Made by a program: the position numbers and the translations under genes
The notes under the pieces: generated by a model
Database searches by the model: none
Seen by the model: the letters and a program-made list of their open reading frames with translations, nothing else
Told to the model about the DNA's origin: nothing
From: Promicromonospora sp. Populi
GTDB lineage: Bacteria; Actinomycetota; Actinomycetes; Actinomycetales; Cellulomonadaceae
Direction of reading: 5' to 3'
Assembly: GCF_041081105.1 (NCBI RefSeq)
Contig: NZ_CP163528.1
Coordinates: 1,364,001-1,428,000 of the forward strand
Length of the DNA: 64,000 nt
Shown here: positions 1-8,996 of the stretch, one piece after another
How positions within the stretch are numbered: the stretch's first letter is position 1
Layout of the letters: every line of letters starts with the position of its first letter

Positions 1-516
1 GAGTCCCTGCGCGCCACGATCGGCGTCGTCTCCCAGGACGCGCACCTGTTCCACGACACGATGGCGGAGAACCTGCGGTTCGTCAGGGCGGAGGCGACGG
101 ACGCCGACCTGGAGCGGGTGCTGCGCCAGGCGCGCATCTGGGACCTGGTCGAGCGCCTGCCCGACGGGCTGGAGACCGTGGTGGGCGACCGCGGCTACCG
201 GCTGTCGGGCGGCGAGCGGCAGCGCCTCGCGATCGCCCGGCTGCTCCTGAAGGCGCCCGACGTCGTGGTGCTCGACGAGGCGACGGCGCACCTCGACTCG
301 GAGTCCGAGGCGGCAGTGCAGGCGGCCCTCGACCAGGCGCTCGCCGGACGGACCTCGCTGGTCATCGCGCACCGGCTGTCCACGGTCCGCGCTGCGGACC
401 TGATCGTGGTGCTCGACGACGGGCGGGTGGTCCAGTCCGGGACGCATGCCGAGCTGATCGCCGCCGGGGGCCTGTACGCCGACCTGTACCGGACGCAGTT
501 CGCGGAGACGGCCTGA
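1..516 (+). CDS. ABC exporter, ATP-binding domain (5' end outside window)
   Basis: The gene enters from outside the window, so only the C-terminal 171 residues are visible. They cover the second half of an ABC ATPase domain: Q-loop VVSQDAHLFHDT at the very start, signature LSGGERQRLAIAR, Walker B VVVLDEATAHLD and H-loop IAHRLST. The Walker A motif and any membrane domain lie upstream. This motif spacing fits exporters that carry membrane and ATPase domains in one chain, so export of a small molecule, lipid or peptide is likely; the substrate cannot be read. The frame is open from base 1, so the ATG at 61 is internal. It ends 39 bases before the convergent TPR gene. Confidence 0.9.
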   Translation, partial: ESLRATIGVVSQDAHLFHDTMAENLRFVRAEATDADLERVLRQARIWDLVERLPDGLETVVGDRGYRLSGGERQRLAIARLLLKAPDVVVLDEATAHLDSESEAAVQAALDQALAGRTSLVIAHRLSTVRAADLIVVLDDGRVVQSGTHAELIAAGGLYADLYRTQFAETA

Positions 517-555
517 CCCAGGGGCCGGCGCCCGGCGGCCCGGCTGGCGGCCCAG

Positions 556-3297
556 CTAGCGCACGGCCTCCGGACGCCCGATCGCGGCCTCTATCTGCGC
601 GAGCACCCGCCGGGACCGCTCCAGCTCGGGCCGGTACCGCTCCGGCAGGTCGGCAGCGAGCCGTCGGCGCATCTCCACGGCGTCCCGCGCGTGCCCGAGC
701 GCGGCGGCGTTGTCGCCGACCGCGCTCAGCGCGCTGGCGAGGTTGGAGACAGCCAGCGCCAGGTCGGGCCGGTGCTTGTCCGGGTTCTCGACGGCGAGCT
801 GCCGCCGCATCATCACCGCCTCCTTCATGGGCCGCAGCGCGTCGTCGGCCCGGTCCAGGTCAAGGAGGGTCGCGCCCAGGTTCGCGAGCGCCTCGGCGAG
901 GCCGGTGCGGTACTTCTCCGGCTGGTCGCGCACGAGGCGGCGCAGCATGTCGACGGCCTCCTGGGTGGGCGGGAGGGCCTCGTCGAACCGGCCCAGGTCG
1001 GCGTATCGCACGCCGAGGTTGGACAGGGACTGCGCGAGGTACTTCAGCGATCGGGCGTTCTGGCTCGCGAGCCCCCGGCGGATGCCCACCGCCTCCTCCT
1101 CCAGCAGCACCGCCTCGTCATACCTGCCGCGCCGGGCGTACGTGACGCCGAGGTTGGAGAGCGAGTGGGCGAGGTAGTGCAGGTACCGGTCGGGGTGCTC
1201 GCGGGCGAGCCCGCGCCGGATCTCCAGCGCCTCCCGCTCCAGCCGGAGCGACTCGTCGGCGCGGCCCGTGGTCGAGTACAGGGCGCCGAGCGCGGACAGC
1301 GCGCCGGCGAGGTCGGGCCGCGTGCCCCGCTCGTTCTCCTTCGCGAGCCCGCGCTGCAGCTCCAGTGCCTCCAGGAGCACCACGCCCGCCTCCTCGTAGC
1401 GCCCGAGGGCCTCCAGCGTGGTGCCGAGCTGGCCGAGCGACCAGGCCAGCTCGCCGAGGTGTTCGGGGCGGGCGGCGGCCAGCCGGCGCCGGATCGCTAC
1501 GGCCTCCGCGTTCGCGGGCAGCGCGTCCGCGGGCCGCCCGTTCTCGGTGAGGGCCTCGAAGTTGCCCAGTACCGCGGCGACGCGTGGTTCGTACTGGACG
1601 GGGTCGCCCTCGGCGAGGCGGCGGTAGATGTCGAGGGCGGCGCGCTGTGCCACCTCGATCTCGCCCACCCGGCCCAGCTCCGTGTAGGACACCCCGGCGC
1701 TCTGCAGGGCGCGAGCGTGCTCGGCGTCGGCCCACGGTGCGTCGCCGGCGGGCAGCTGGCGGCACAGGTTGATGACCTCCTCCTGGACGGCCAGGGCGTC
1801 GCTGTGCCTGCCGACCGCCCAGTACCCCGTCCCGAGGTTGTTCAGCGCGGTGCACAGCGCGGGGCGGTACCGCACCTCGTCGGCCCGGACGAGGCCGCGC
1901 CACAGGCCCACCGCCTCCTGCAGCCGGGCCACGGCCGCGCCGGGCTCCCCCTCGGCGACCAGCACGATCCCGAGGTCGGTCAGCGCCTCGCCGCGCTGGG
2001 CGGTGTCGCCGGCGGTCTCGGCGAGCTTCGCCACCCGGCGCGTGAGGCGGTCCAGCACGGGGACGGCCAGCGGGCCGGACGACCGCGGCAGCCGGCGCGC
2101 CACCCGGATCAGGCCGGGCAGGTCCTCGGGGTGCCCGTCGGGCAGGGCGGCCGTCACCGCCTCGATCAGCCTCCCGGACACGTCCCCGCCCGTGGCGGGC
2201 CGGTCCAGGGCCATCGACGTCGCGAACGCGACCGTCGTGAACGCCTGCTGCGGTGCCAGGTCGCGGGTACAGGCGGCGGTCAGCTCGTCCGACGTCGCCA
2301 GGACGCGTGCGACGAGCAGCTCCGCCAGGCGGGGGACGGTCAGGAGGTGCGCCCGGAGCCAGTCGACGGCGGCCGCTGCCCGGCCTGCCGCCGGCTCCAC
2401 GCCCGCGCGGTGCAGCGCGCCGCGCAAGCCGTCATCAGTGCGGTCCCCCAGCAGCGTCGCCACGGCGAGCGCGGCCTCTGCGGCACCCGGGTCCAGCCCC
2501 GCCGCGGCGGCCGAGCGCGCCCACCCGGCGCGCTCGTGGTCGAGCACCACGTCCAGCGCGCCGGCCGGGTCGACGGGTTCGTGACCGCCGACGAGCACCG
2601 CGGCGAGCGCGGCAGCCTGCAGGTCAAGGGCGCGCAGGTGCTGGCCCGGCGCGGGCTGGAACAGCAGCTCAGGCACCGGACGGCCCAGGGCCCGGGCGAA
2701 CCGGGCGACTGCCGCCTCCAGGTGCGCGCGGTAGTCGTCCGACCGGTCGACCGCCAGGCCGAGCACGGGATCGAACCCGGCGGCCAGGCTCTGGTCGAGC
2801 TCCGGCTCGAGCGCCAGCTGGGTGACCGACGGCGTCCGCCCCGCCCACAGCGTGCTGGTCCACCGCTCCCGTCGCCACCACAGCCCGCCGGTCCGCGCGA
2901 TCAACAGGACGCGCAGCCGGCCGCGGGTCCTGGTCCGCCCGACGGCGTCGAACAGCGCCGGCAGGCCGGGCCGCGACGCGGCGTCGTCCACGACCAGCAG
3001 CACACGCCGGGCGTCGGCCGTCGCGGACACCGCGGCCGCCTCCTGCCCCGGCGGCACGTGGACCACTGTCCAGGCGGTGCGCCGCAGCCGCCGGCCGAGC
3101 TCCAGCGCCAGGCGCGTCTTGCCGACCCCTGCGAGCCCGCACAGCAGGCGCAGCGCCACCGGCTCCCCCGACCGCACCCAGGACCGCAGGTCCGAGAGCT
3201 CACGCCCGCGGCCCGTGAACGGCACCACCGCGCGCTCCGGCGCAAGGAGGCCCGCCGGGCTCGCGCCCCACGCCTCTTCGGGTCCGGGTCGACTCAT
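556..3297 (-). CDS. STAND-type ATPase with C-terminal TPR repeats
   Basis: A 913-residue protein. The N-terminal third is a P-loop ATPase of the NB-ARC/STAND kind: GLAGVGKT (residues 54-61, Walker A) and VLLVVDDA (about 99-106, Walker B). After a helical spacer, the part from about residue 420 to the end consists of tetratricopeptide repeats with a period of roughly 45-50 residues; each carries an LxNLGxxxxxxGxxxEAL core and an R-R-x-L-A element. Proteins of this design act as switches in which nucleotide binding and the TPR superhelix control partner binding. There is no effector domain such as TIR, nuclease or protease and no transmembrane segment. Sporadic paralogues are common in actinobacteria. 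The target is unknown. Confidence 0.8.
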   Translation of the reverse strand: MSRPGPEEAWGASPAGLLAPERAVVPFTGRGRELSDLRSWVRSGEPVALRLLCGLAGVGKTRLALELGRRLRRTAWTVVHVPPGQEAAAVSATADARRVLLVVDDAASRPGLPALFDAVGRTRTRGRLRVLLIARTGGLWWRRERWTSTLWAGRTPSVTQLALEPELDQSLAAGFDPVLGLAVDRSDDYRAHLEAAVARFARALGRPVPELLFQPAPGQHLRALDLQAAALAAVLVGGHEPVDPAGALDVVLDHERAGWARSAAAAGLDPGAAEAALAVATLLGDRTDDGLRGALHRAGVEPAAGRAAAAVDWLRAHLLTVPRLAELLVARVLATSDELTAACTRDLAPQQAFTTVAFATSMALDRPATGGDVSGRLIEAVTAALPDGHPEDLPGLIRVARRLPRSSGPLAVPVLDRLTRRVAKLAETAGDTAQRGEALTDLGIVLVAEGEPGAAVARLQEAVGLWRGLVRADEVRYRPALCTALNNLGTGYWAVGRHSDALAVQEEVINLCRQLPAGDAPWADAEHARALQSAGVSYTELGRVGEIEVAQRAALDIYRRLAEGDPVQYEPRVAAVLGNFEALTENGRPADALPANAEAVAIRRRLAAARPEHLGELAWSLGQLGTTLEALGRYEEAGVVLLEALELQRGLAKENERGTRPDLAGALSALGALYSTTGRADESLRLEREALEIRRGLAREHPDRYLHYLAHSLSNLGVTYARRGRYDEAVLLEEEAVGIRRGLASQNARSLKYLAQSLSNLGVRYADLGRFDEALPPTQEAVDMLRRLVRDQPEKYRTGLAEALANLGATLLDLDRADDALRPMKEAVMMRRQLAVENPDKHRPDLALAVSNLASALSAVGDNAAALGHARDAVEMRRRLAADLPERYRPELERSRRVLAQIEAAIGRPEAVR

Positions 3298-3431
3298 GGG
3301 CAGTCATCAAACCCCACAGCGACGGTCCTGGCCAGCAGGTCTGTGATACGCCCGGAACCCGCCGATCGCAGTGTTTCCCCAGGTCAGGGGCGTGCGGATG
3401 ACCCAGATCCGGGCGCGTGCACCGCAGTCCG

Positions 3432-3501
3432 AAAAAATGGCCCGGCCCGAGGCCGGGAACGCCGACGGCCCGCCGTCCCCCGAAGGGGACGACGGGCCGT
3501 C
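3432..3501 (-). terminator. Double-hairpin terminator of rpsA
   Basis: Downstream of the rpsA stop the minus strand forms two successive stems. The first spans 3464-3501 (17-base arms, TTCG loop, one G-U pair). The second spans 3441-3457 (CCCGGCC / GGCCGGG) and is followed by six U residues (A-tract at 3432-3437). The second is a classical intrinsic terminator. Confidence 0.9.
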
Positions 3502-3513
3502 GAACAGCTCAGA

Positions 3514-5004
3514 TCAGTTGCCCGTGAGCTTCTCGCGGAGCGCGGCGAGCGCCTCGTCCGAAGCCAGCGTGCCGACCTCCTCGACCGGAGCCGAGGAGTA
3601 GGTGGTGCTGCCACCGCTGCTGCTGCTGCCACCGGCGGGAGCCGAGGCCGGGGCCTCGGTCGACGCCTCGGTGTCGGCGGTCAGCGCCTCGGCGACCTGC
3701 TTGCGGTGCGCGGTCCAGCGCTCGTGCGCCTTGGCGTACTCCGCCTCCCACGCCTCGCGCTGGGTCTCGAAGCCATCGAGCCACTCGTTGGTCTCCGGGT
3801 CGAAGCCGTCCGGGTACTTGTAGTTCCCGGCCTCGTCGTACTCGGCGGCCATGCCGTACAGCGCGGGGTCGAAGTCCTCGGACTCCGGGTCCACACCCTC
3901 GTTGGCCTGCTTGAGCGACAGCGAGATGCGGCGACGCTCCAGGTCGATGTCGATGACCTTGACGAAGACCTCGGCACCGACGGTGACAACCTGCTCGGGC
4001 AGCTCGACGTGGCGCACGGCCAGCTCCGAGATGTGGACCAGGCCCTCGATGCCGTCCTCGACGCGCACGAACGCACCGAACGGGACGAGCTTGGTGACCT
4101 TACCCGGCACGACCTGACCGATGGCGTGCGTGCGGGCGAAGGTCTGCCAAGGGTCCTCCTGCGTCGCCTTCAGCGACAGGGAGACACGCTCGCGGTCGAA
4201 GTCGACGTCGAGCACCTCGACGGTGACCTCCTGGCCCACCTCGACAACCTCGGAGGGGTGGTCGATGTGCTTCCAGGACAGCTCGGAGACGTGCACCAGA
4301 CCATCGACGCCGCCGAGGTCCACGAACGCACCGAAGTTGACGATCGAGGAGACGACACCCGGGCGCACCTGGCCCTTCTGCAGCGTCTGCAGGAAGGTCG
4401 AGCGAACCTCGGACTGCGTCTGCTCGAGCCAGGCACGGCGCGAGAGCACGACGTTGTTCCGGTTCTTGTCGAGCTCGATGATCTTGGCCTCGATCTCCTT
4501 GCCGACGTACGGCTGGAGGTCGCGGACACGACGCATCTCCACGAGGGAGGCGGGGAGGAAGCCGCGCAGGCCGATGTCGAGGATCAGGCCGCCCTTGACG
4601 ACCTCGATGACGGTGCCGGTGACGACGCCGTCCTCTTCCTTGATCTTCTCGATCGTGCCCCAGGCGCGCTCGTACTGTGCGCGCTTCTTGGACAGGATCA
4701 GACGGCCTTCCTTGTCCTCCTTCTGGAGGACCAGGGCCTCGACGGCGTCACCGACGGCGACAACCTCGCCAGGGTCGACGTCGTGCTTGATCGAGAGCTC
4801 CCGGGACGGGATCACACCCTCGGTCTTGTAGCCGATGTCAAGAAGGACCTCGTCGCGGTCCACCTTGACGATCGTGCCTTCGACGATGTCCCCATCGTTG
4901 AAGTACTTGATGGTGGCGTCGATGGCAGCAAGGAAGTCCTCCTCGGTGCCGATGTCGTTGATGGCAACCTGGGGTGCGGACTTCGCAGGGGTGGAGATGG
5001 TCAT
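3514..5004 (-). CDS. rpsA: 30S ribosomal protein S1
   Basis: A 496-residue protein with four S1 RNA-binding repeats, beginning near residues 35, 120, 205 and 290; the third and fourth carry the typical GAFVDLGGVDGLVHVSELS and GAFVRVEDGIEGLVHISEL patterns. S1 binds mRNA on the small subunit and aids initiation on structured leaders. A C-terminal tail of about 120 residues is acidic and Ser/Ala-rich, as in other actinobacterial S1 proteins. The start at 5004 (MTISTPAK) has GGAG 11 bases upstream; an upstream in-frame ATG at 5112 lies inside the -10 box and is rejected. The gene stands alone between its own promoter and a strong terminator. Confidence 0.97.
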   Translation of the reverse strand: MTISTPAKSAPQVAINDIGTEEDFLAAIDATIKYFNDGDIVEGTIVKVDRDEVLLDIGYKTEGVIPSRELSIKHDVDPGEVVAVGDAVEALVLQKEDKEGRLILSKKRAQYERAWGTIEKIKEEDGVVTGTVIEVVKGGLILDIGLRGFLPASLVEMRRVRDLQPYVGKEIEAKIIELDKNRNNVVLSRRAWLEQTQSEVRSTFLQTLQKGQVRPGVVSSIVNFGAFVDLGGVDGLVHVSELSWKHIDHPSEVVEVGQEVTVEVLDVDFDRERVSLSLKATQEDPWQTFARTHAIGQVVPGKVTKLVPFGAFVRVEDGIEGLVHISELAVRHVELPEQVVTVGAEVFVKVIDIDLERRRISLSLKQANEGVDPESEDFDPALYGMAAEYDEAGNYKYPDGFDPETNEWLDGFETQREAWEAEYAKAHERWTAHRKQVAEALTADTEASTEAPASAPAGGSSSSGGSTTYSSAPVEEVGTLASDEALAALREKLTGN

Positions 5005-5110
5005 TGAGTTCGATGCTCCGATGCGGACATGGCGTAGTACGGACAGGGACTGATGGGGCTGTGCTTGGGTGGGGCCGATGGTCGCCAAAGGGCGCACGGC
5101 ACCGCCAGCC

Positions 5111-5140
5111 ATCCTAGTGGCGCTGCGGCGCCCTGGTCAA
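5111..5140 (-). promoter_or_regulatory. rpsA promoter
   Basis: On the minus strand TTGACC (5140-5135) and TAGGAT (5116-5111) are separated by 18 bases. This is a good vegetative sigma factor promoter and predicts a leader of about 100 bases before the rpsA ATG at 5004. Confidence 0.75.
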
Positions 5141-5157
5141 CGCGAGCTCAGGGCGCC
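5127..5157 (-). terminator. Inverted repeat after the peptide transporter operon
   Basis: Perfect 9-base arms (GGCGCCCTG / CAGGGCGCC) around a 13-base loop lie 34 bases after the stop of the ATPase gene. This probably ends the transporter transcript. There is no U-tract, and the distal arm overlaps the -35 box of rpsA, so a regulatory role is also possible. Confidence 0.5.
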
Positions 5158-5190
5158 GTGCAGGGTCCAGAGAGGTGCTCGGTGCGGACT

Positions 5191-6912
5191 TCAGAGCGCG
5201 AGCTCCAGGTCCTTGCCCGGGATCGCGTCGAGCAGCGCTCGCGTGTAGTCCGTGCTCGGCGAGTCGAACACCGTGTCGACGGTCCCCTCCTCGACCACGC
5301 GGCCCTCTTGCATCACCAGCACGCGGTCCGCGATCTGCCGCACGACGGCGAGGTCGTGCGTGATGAAGAGGTAGGTGAGCCCCAGCTCCTCCTGCAGGCC
5401 GGCGAGCAGCTGCAGGATCTGCGCCTGGACCACTACGTCGAGCGCCGAGACGGCCTCGTCGCAGACCACGAGCTCGGGCGACAGCGCGAGCGCGCGGGCG
5501 ATCGCGACCCGCTGCCGCTGGCCGCCGGACAGCTCGGCGGGGAACCGACGCAGGTGGCCCTTGCTGAGCGCCACCTGGTCGGCGAGCTCCTCCACGCGAG
5601 CCCGGCGGGCCGCGGCGTCACCGTAGGAGTGCGCACGCAGCGGCTCCTCGATCGCGCGGTACACCGAGTAGAGCGGGTCGAGCGACGAGTACGGGTCCTG
5701 GAACACGGGCTGCACCCGGCGCCGGTAGGCGATCTGGTCCCGGTGGTTGCCCGCGCCCACGAGGCCGCCGTCGAACGTGATGGAGCCGGTGGTGGGCTTC
5801 TCGATGTCGAGGATCATCCGGGCCAGCGTCGACTTGCCCGAGCCCGACTCCCCCACCACGGCGACCGTGGAGCCGCGCGGGATGTCGAGGCTGACCCCGT
5901 CCACGGCGGTGAAGTCCTTGCTCCGGGACAGCAGGCCGCTGCCGCGGATGGAGAAGACCTTGCTCACGTCCTTGACGGAGACCAGGACGTCAGCCCCGTC
6001 CGCGCCGTCGGCGGCGACGTCCTCGCCGCGGGCCAGCAGGGCGTCGTCGAGCACGTCGTCGAGGCCGCGCTCGCGCGCGATCTCGATGCGGCGCGAGGCG
6101 AGCGACGGGGCCGCCGCCATGAGCCGCTTCGTGTACTCGTGCTGCGGCGCGGTGAGCACCTTGCGGGCCGGCCCCTGCTCCACGATCTCGCCGTGGTACA
6201 TGACCACCACGACGTCGGCGCGCTCGGCCGCGAGGCCGAGGTCGTGCGTGATCAGCAGCACCGCGGTGCCGAGCTCCTGCGTCAGGCCGGCGAGCTGGTC
6301 CAGGATGCCGCGCTGCACGGTGACGTCCAGGGCGGAGGTCGGCTCGTCCGCGACGAGCAGCGCCGGGCGGCCTGAGAGGCCCATGGCGATGAGCGCGCGC
6401 TGGCGCATGCCGCCGGAGAACTCGTGCGGGTACTGGGAGGCCCGGCGCCGGGCGTCCGGCAGACCGACCTCTTCGAGCAGCTCGACCGTGCGCGTGCGCG
6501 CGTCACGCCGGGTCCGCAGGCCGTTGTCGATCAGGCCCTCGTCGATCTGCTGCCCGATCCGCATGATCGGGTCGAGGTTGGTCATCGGGTCCTGGGGCAC
6601 GAGGCCAAGCTCCGTGCCCCGCAGCTGCGCCATCCGCTGCGCGGACACGTGGCCCAGGTCCTCGTCCTTGAACCAGATGTGGCCCTCGGCCACGGACCCG
6701 TTGCTCGCCAGCAGGCCCAGCACCGCCATCGCCAGGGTGGTCTTGCCGGAACCCGACTCCCCCACGACCGCGACGGTCTGGCCGCGCCGGATCGTCAGGT
6801 TCGCGCCTGCGACGGCGCGCGCGGCGCCGCCCTCGGTCCGGAAGTCGACGCACAGGTCCTCGACGCGCAGGACGACGTCGTCGGGAGTCTTCTTGTCAGG
6901 GGTGTCGCTCAT
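5191..6912 (-). CDS. Peptide ABC transporter, fused double ATPase (DppD-DppF type)
   Basis: A 573-residue cytoplasmic protein with two complete ATPase domains in one chain. Domain 1 has GESGSGKT, FSGGMRQRALIA and LLVADEPTSALD; domain 2 has GESGSGKS, LSGGQRQRVAIARAL and LVVCDEAVSALD. Each domain ends with the tail typical of oligopeptide importers (GEIVEQGPARKVLTAPQHEYTK and the equivalent in domain 2). It powers uptake through the two permeases encoded just upstream. The start at 6912 (MSDTPDKK) overlaps the stop of the permease gene as ATGA, indicating translational coupling. A longer in-frame extension to 7437 is only open frame inside the permease gene. Confidence 0.95.
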   Translation of the reverse strand: MSDTPDKKTPDDVVLRVEDLCVDFRTEGGAARAVAGANLTIRRGQTVAVVGESGSGKTTLAMAVLGLLASNGSVAEGHIWFKDEDLGHVSAQRMAQLRGTELGLVPQDPMTNLDPIMRIGQQIDEGLIDNGLRTRRDARTRTVELLEEVGLPDARRRASQYPHEFSGGMRQRALIAMGLSGRPALLVADEPTSALDVTVQRGILDQLAGLTQELGTAVLLITHDLGLAAERADVVVVMYHGEIVEQGPARKVLTAPQHEYTKRLMAAAPSLASRRIEIARERGLDDVLDDALLARGEDVAADGADGADVLVSVKDVSKVFSIRGSGLLSRSKDFTAVDGVSLDIPRGSTVAVVGESGSGKSTLARMILDIEKPTTGSITFDGGLVGAGNHRDQIAYRRRVQPVFQDPYSSLDPLYSVYRAIEEPLRAHSYGDAAARRARVEELADQVALSKGHLRRFPAELSGGQRQRVAIARALALSPELVVCDEAVSALDVVVQAQILQLLAGLQEELGLTYLFITHDLAVVRQIADRVLVMQEGRVVEEGTVDTVFDSPSTDYTRALLDAIPGKDLELAL

Positions 6913-7871
6913 CGTCGGGTCCTGTTCCGGGGGTCGAGGGCCTCGCGCAGGCTCTCGCCCACGAGGGTGAAGCCGAGGGCCGTCACGGCGATGCAGATAC
7001 CGGGCAGGATCGCGAGCCGCGGTGCGACCGCCAGCTCCTGCTGCGCGGCCGTCAGCATGCGACCCCACTCGGCCGTGGACGGCTCGCCGCCGCCCAGGCC
7101 CAGGAAGGAGAGCGCGGCGGCCTCGATGACGGCAGTCGCCAGGGTCAGCGTGGCCTGCACGATGACGGGGCCGACGCTGTTGGGCAGCACGTGGCTCATC
7201 GTCACCGAGCGCCGGCTCAGGCCCAGCGCTGACGCGGCCAGCACGTAGTCCTGGCCGCGCTGCGCGAGCATCGAGCCGCGCAGCAGCCGGGCGAAGATCG
7301 GGATCTGCACCACACCGATGGCGATGATCACCGACATCGACGACTGGCCCGCGATCGCGGCGATCGACACGGCCAGGAGCAGCGACGGCACGGACAGCAT
7401 GAGATCCACGAGGCGCATCGCGGCGAAGTCGACCCACTTGCCGAACCAGCCCGCGAGCAGGCCCAGCGCCATACCGCCGGCGAGGCCGAACAGCGTGGAC
7501 AGGACACCGACCAGGAGCGAGGCCCGCGCACCCCAGATCAGCTTGCTCAGCACGTCGCCGCCGTAGCGGTCCAGGCCGAGCAGGTAGTCGGACGACGGTC
7601 CGGGGATCATCGTCGGGCGCACGTCGGCGCGGCCCGGCAGCTCGCTGGGGCCGTACGGGGCGAGCAGCGGCGCGAGCAGCGCCACCAGGACGAAGGCCGC
7701 GACGATGACGAACCCGGCGATCGCCACGGGGTTCTTGCGCAGCGTGCGCCAGGCTCGCGCCCAGACGCCCTCACCGGCACGGTCGGGTCCGTCCGGGCCG
7801 TCACCGTGGATGCTGGTGTGGAGCGGCTCGGCGGCCGCGCCTCCGGTCACGGGAAGCTCTCCTGCGCTCAT
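6909..7871 (-). CDS. Peptide ABC transporter permease, DppC type
   Basis: A 320-residue inner-membrane permease. A hydrophilic N-terminus is followed by a first membrane helix (about residues 50-72), an extracytoplasmic stretch naming the family (GLDRYGGDVLSKLIWGARAS), and a core of about five helices. The EAA loop that docks the ATPase is visible as EAAALSFLGLGGGEPSTAEWG. It pairs with the DppB-type permease, whose gene overlaps its start by four bases (ATGA). The substrate class is di- or oligopeptides by family; nickel or glycosides cannot be excluded. Confidence 0.93.
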   Translation of the reverse strand: MSAGELPVTGGAAAEPLHTSIHGDGPDGPDRAGEGVWARAWRTLRKNPVAIAGFVIVAAFVLVALLAPLLAPYGPSELPGRADVRPTMIPGPSSDYLLGLDRYGGDVLSKLIWGARASLLVGVLSTLFGLAGGMALGLLAGWFGKWVDFAAMRLVDLMLSVPSLLLAVSIAAIAGQSSMSVIIAIGVVQIPIFARLLRGSMLAQRGQDYVLAASALGLSRRSVTMSHVLPNSVGPVIVQATLTLATAVIEAAALSFLGLGGGEPSTAEWGRMLTAAQQELAVAPRLAILPGICIAVTALGFTLVGESLREALDPRNRTRR

Positions 7872-8875
7872 TGCTGCCTCCTCAGCCGGGGGTCGATCAG
7901 CCCGTACGAGACGTCGACGAGCAGGTTCACGAGGGCGTACACGATCGCGATCATCAGGACGAAGCCCTGCATCACCGGGTAGTCGGCGTTGAACACGGCC
8001 TCGGCGAGGAACGAGCCGATGCCGGCGAACGCGAACACGGTCTCGGTGAGCACCGCTCCTGAGAGCAGCAGGCCCACCTGCAGGCCGATAGTCGTCAGCA
8101 CCGGGAGCATCGAGTTGCGCAGGATGTGCTCACCGCGCAGCCGGGCCGCCTTGATGCCCTTGGCGCGGGCGGTGCGGACGTAGTCCGCGTTCTGCACCTC
8201 GGACACGGCGGCGCGCGTCATGCGCGCCACGATCGCGAGCGGGATGGTGCCGAGCGCGATGCCGGGCAGGATCAGGTGCACCAGTGCGTCCCAGGCCGCG
8301 TCCCACTCACCGGTGAGCAGGCCGTCCAGGACGTAGAAGTTTGTCGGATGGGTGGCGACCATCGTTGGATCCAGGCGCCCGGTGGAGGGGAACCAGCCCA
8401 GCTCCACGGCGAACACGTACTTCAGGATGAACGCGAGGAAGAACACCGGCACGGTCACGCCGATCAGCGACACGACCACCGACGAGTGGTCGATGAACGA
8501 GCCGGCGCGACGGGCCGCGATGTAACCCAGCGGGATGCCGATGCCGATCGCGATGATCAGCGCCACCACGGTCAGCTCGATCGTCGCGGGGAACCGCGTC
8601 ATGAACTCGTCCAGCACCGGGCGTCCGGTCCGCGTGGAGACACCGAAGTCTCCGGTCAGCAGGCGGCCCAGGTACCTGAAGTACTGGATGTGCAACGGCT
8701 GGTCGAACCCGTACAGGGTGTTGATCCTGGCGACGGCCTCGGGTGTGGCGCGCTCGCCCAGCAGGGCAGTGGCGGGGCCGCCGGGCAAGGCCCGGACCCA
8801 TGCGAACAACAGCACCGACAGCCCTAGCAGCAGCGGTATCAAGAGCAGCAACCGCTGCACGATGAGGCGGAGCAT
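7868..8875 (-). CDS. Peptide ABC transporter permease, DppB type
   Basis: A 335-residue membrane protein with the DppB/OppB layout: one N-terminal helix (LLLLIPLLLGLSVLLFAWV), a periplasmic segment containing GDFGVSTRTGRPV, then five helices. The EAA-like loop reads RTARAKGIKAARLRGEHILRN, the usual DppB form. The start at 8875 has GAGGA about seven bases upstream. It forms a heterodimeric channel with the downstream DppC-type protein and lies 121 bases after the binding-protein gene, with a strong hairpin in between. Confidence 0.94.
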   Translation of the reverse strand: MLRLIVQRLLLLIPLLLGLSVLLFAWVRALPGGPATALLGERATPEAVARINTLYGFDQPLHIQYFRYLGRLLTGDFGVSTRTGRPVLDEFMTRFPATIELTVVALIIAIGIGIPLGYIAARRAGSFIDHSSVVVSLIGVTVPVFFLAFILKYVFAVELGWFPSTGRLDPTMVATHPTNFYVLDGLLTGEWDAAWDALVHLILPGIALGTIPLAIVARMTRAAVSEVQNADYVRTARAKGIKAARLRGEHILRNSMLPVLTTIGLQVGLLLSGAVLTETVFAFAGIGSFLAEAVFNADYPVMQGFVLMIAIVYALVNLLVDVSYGLIDPRLRRQQ

Positions 8876-8911
8876 ACCTATCCTCGTAAAGTTCTTGATG
8901 TGACGGACAAC

Positions 8912-8943
8912 GGTCGGGGCGCGGCAGGCGCCGCGCCCCGACC
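8912..8943 (-). terminator. Intercistronic hairpin between binding protein and permeases
   Basis: Perfect 14-base arms (GGTCGGGGCGCGGC and its complement) enclose a 4-base loop. No U-tract follows on either strand. Its place just after the binding-protein gene fits partial termination or 3'-end protection that raises binding-protein mRNA over permease mRNA. Confidence 0.7.
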
Positions 8944-8996
8944 TGAGCAGTTCACCCTAAGGCGTGATGCACCCTAGGTATGTCATCTTCGTTCTC

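Noticed and set aside
691..5007. Very long plus-strand open frame (1438 codons) opposite the TPR gene and rpsA
   Set aside because: It is the mirror of two real minus-strand genes; its translation is low-complexity Arg/Gly/Gln-rich and it has no ribosome site. High GC keeps such frames open.
5005..5112. Upstream in-frame ATG extending rpsA by 36 residues
   Set aside because: The ATG lies inside the TAGGAT -10 box of the rpsA promoter, and the extra residues do not look like S1.
6913..7437. Long N-terminal extension of the double ATPase
   Set aside because: It is the reading of the DppC-type permease gene in another frame; MSDTPDKK at 6912 with ATGA overlap is the natural start.
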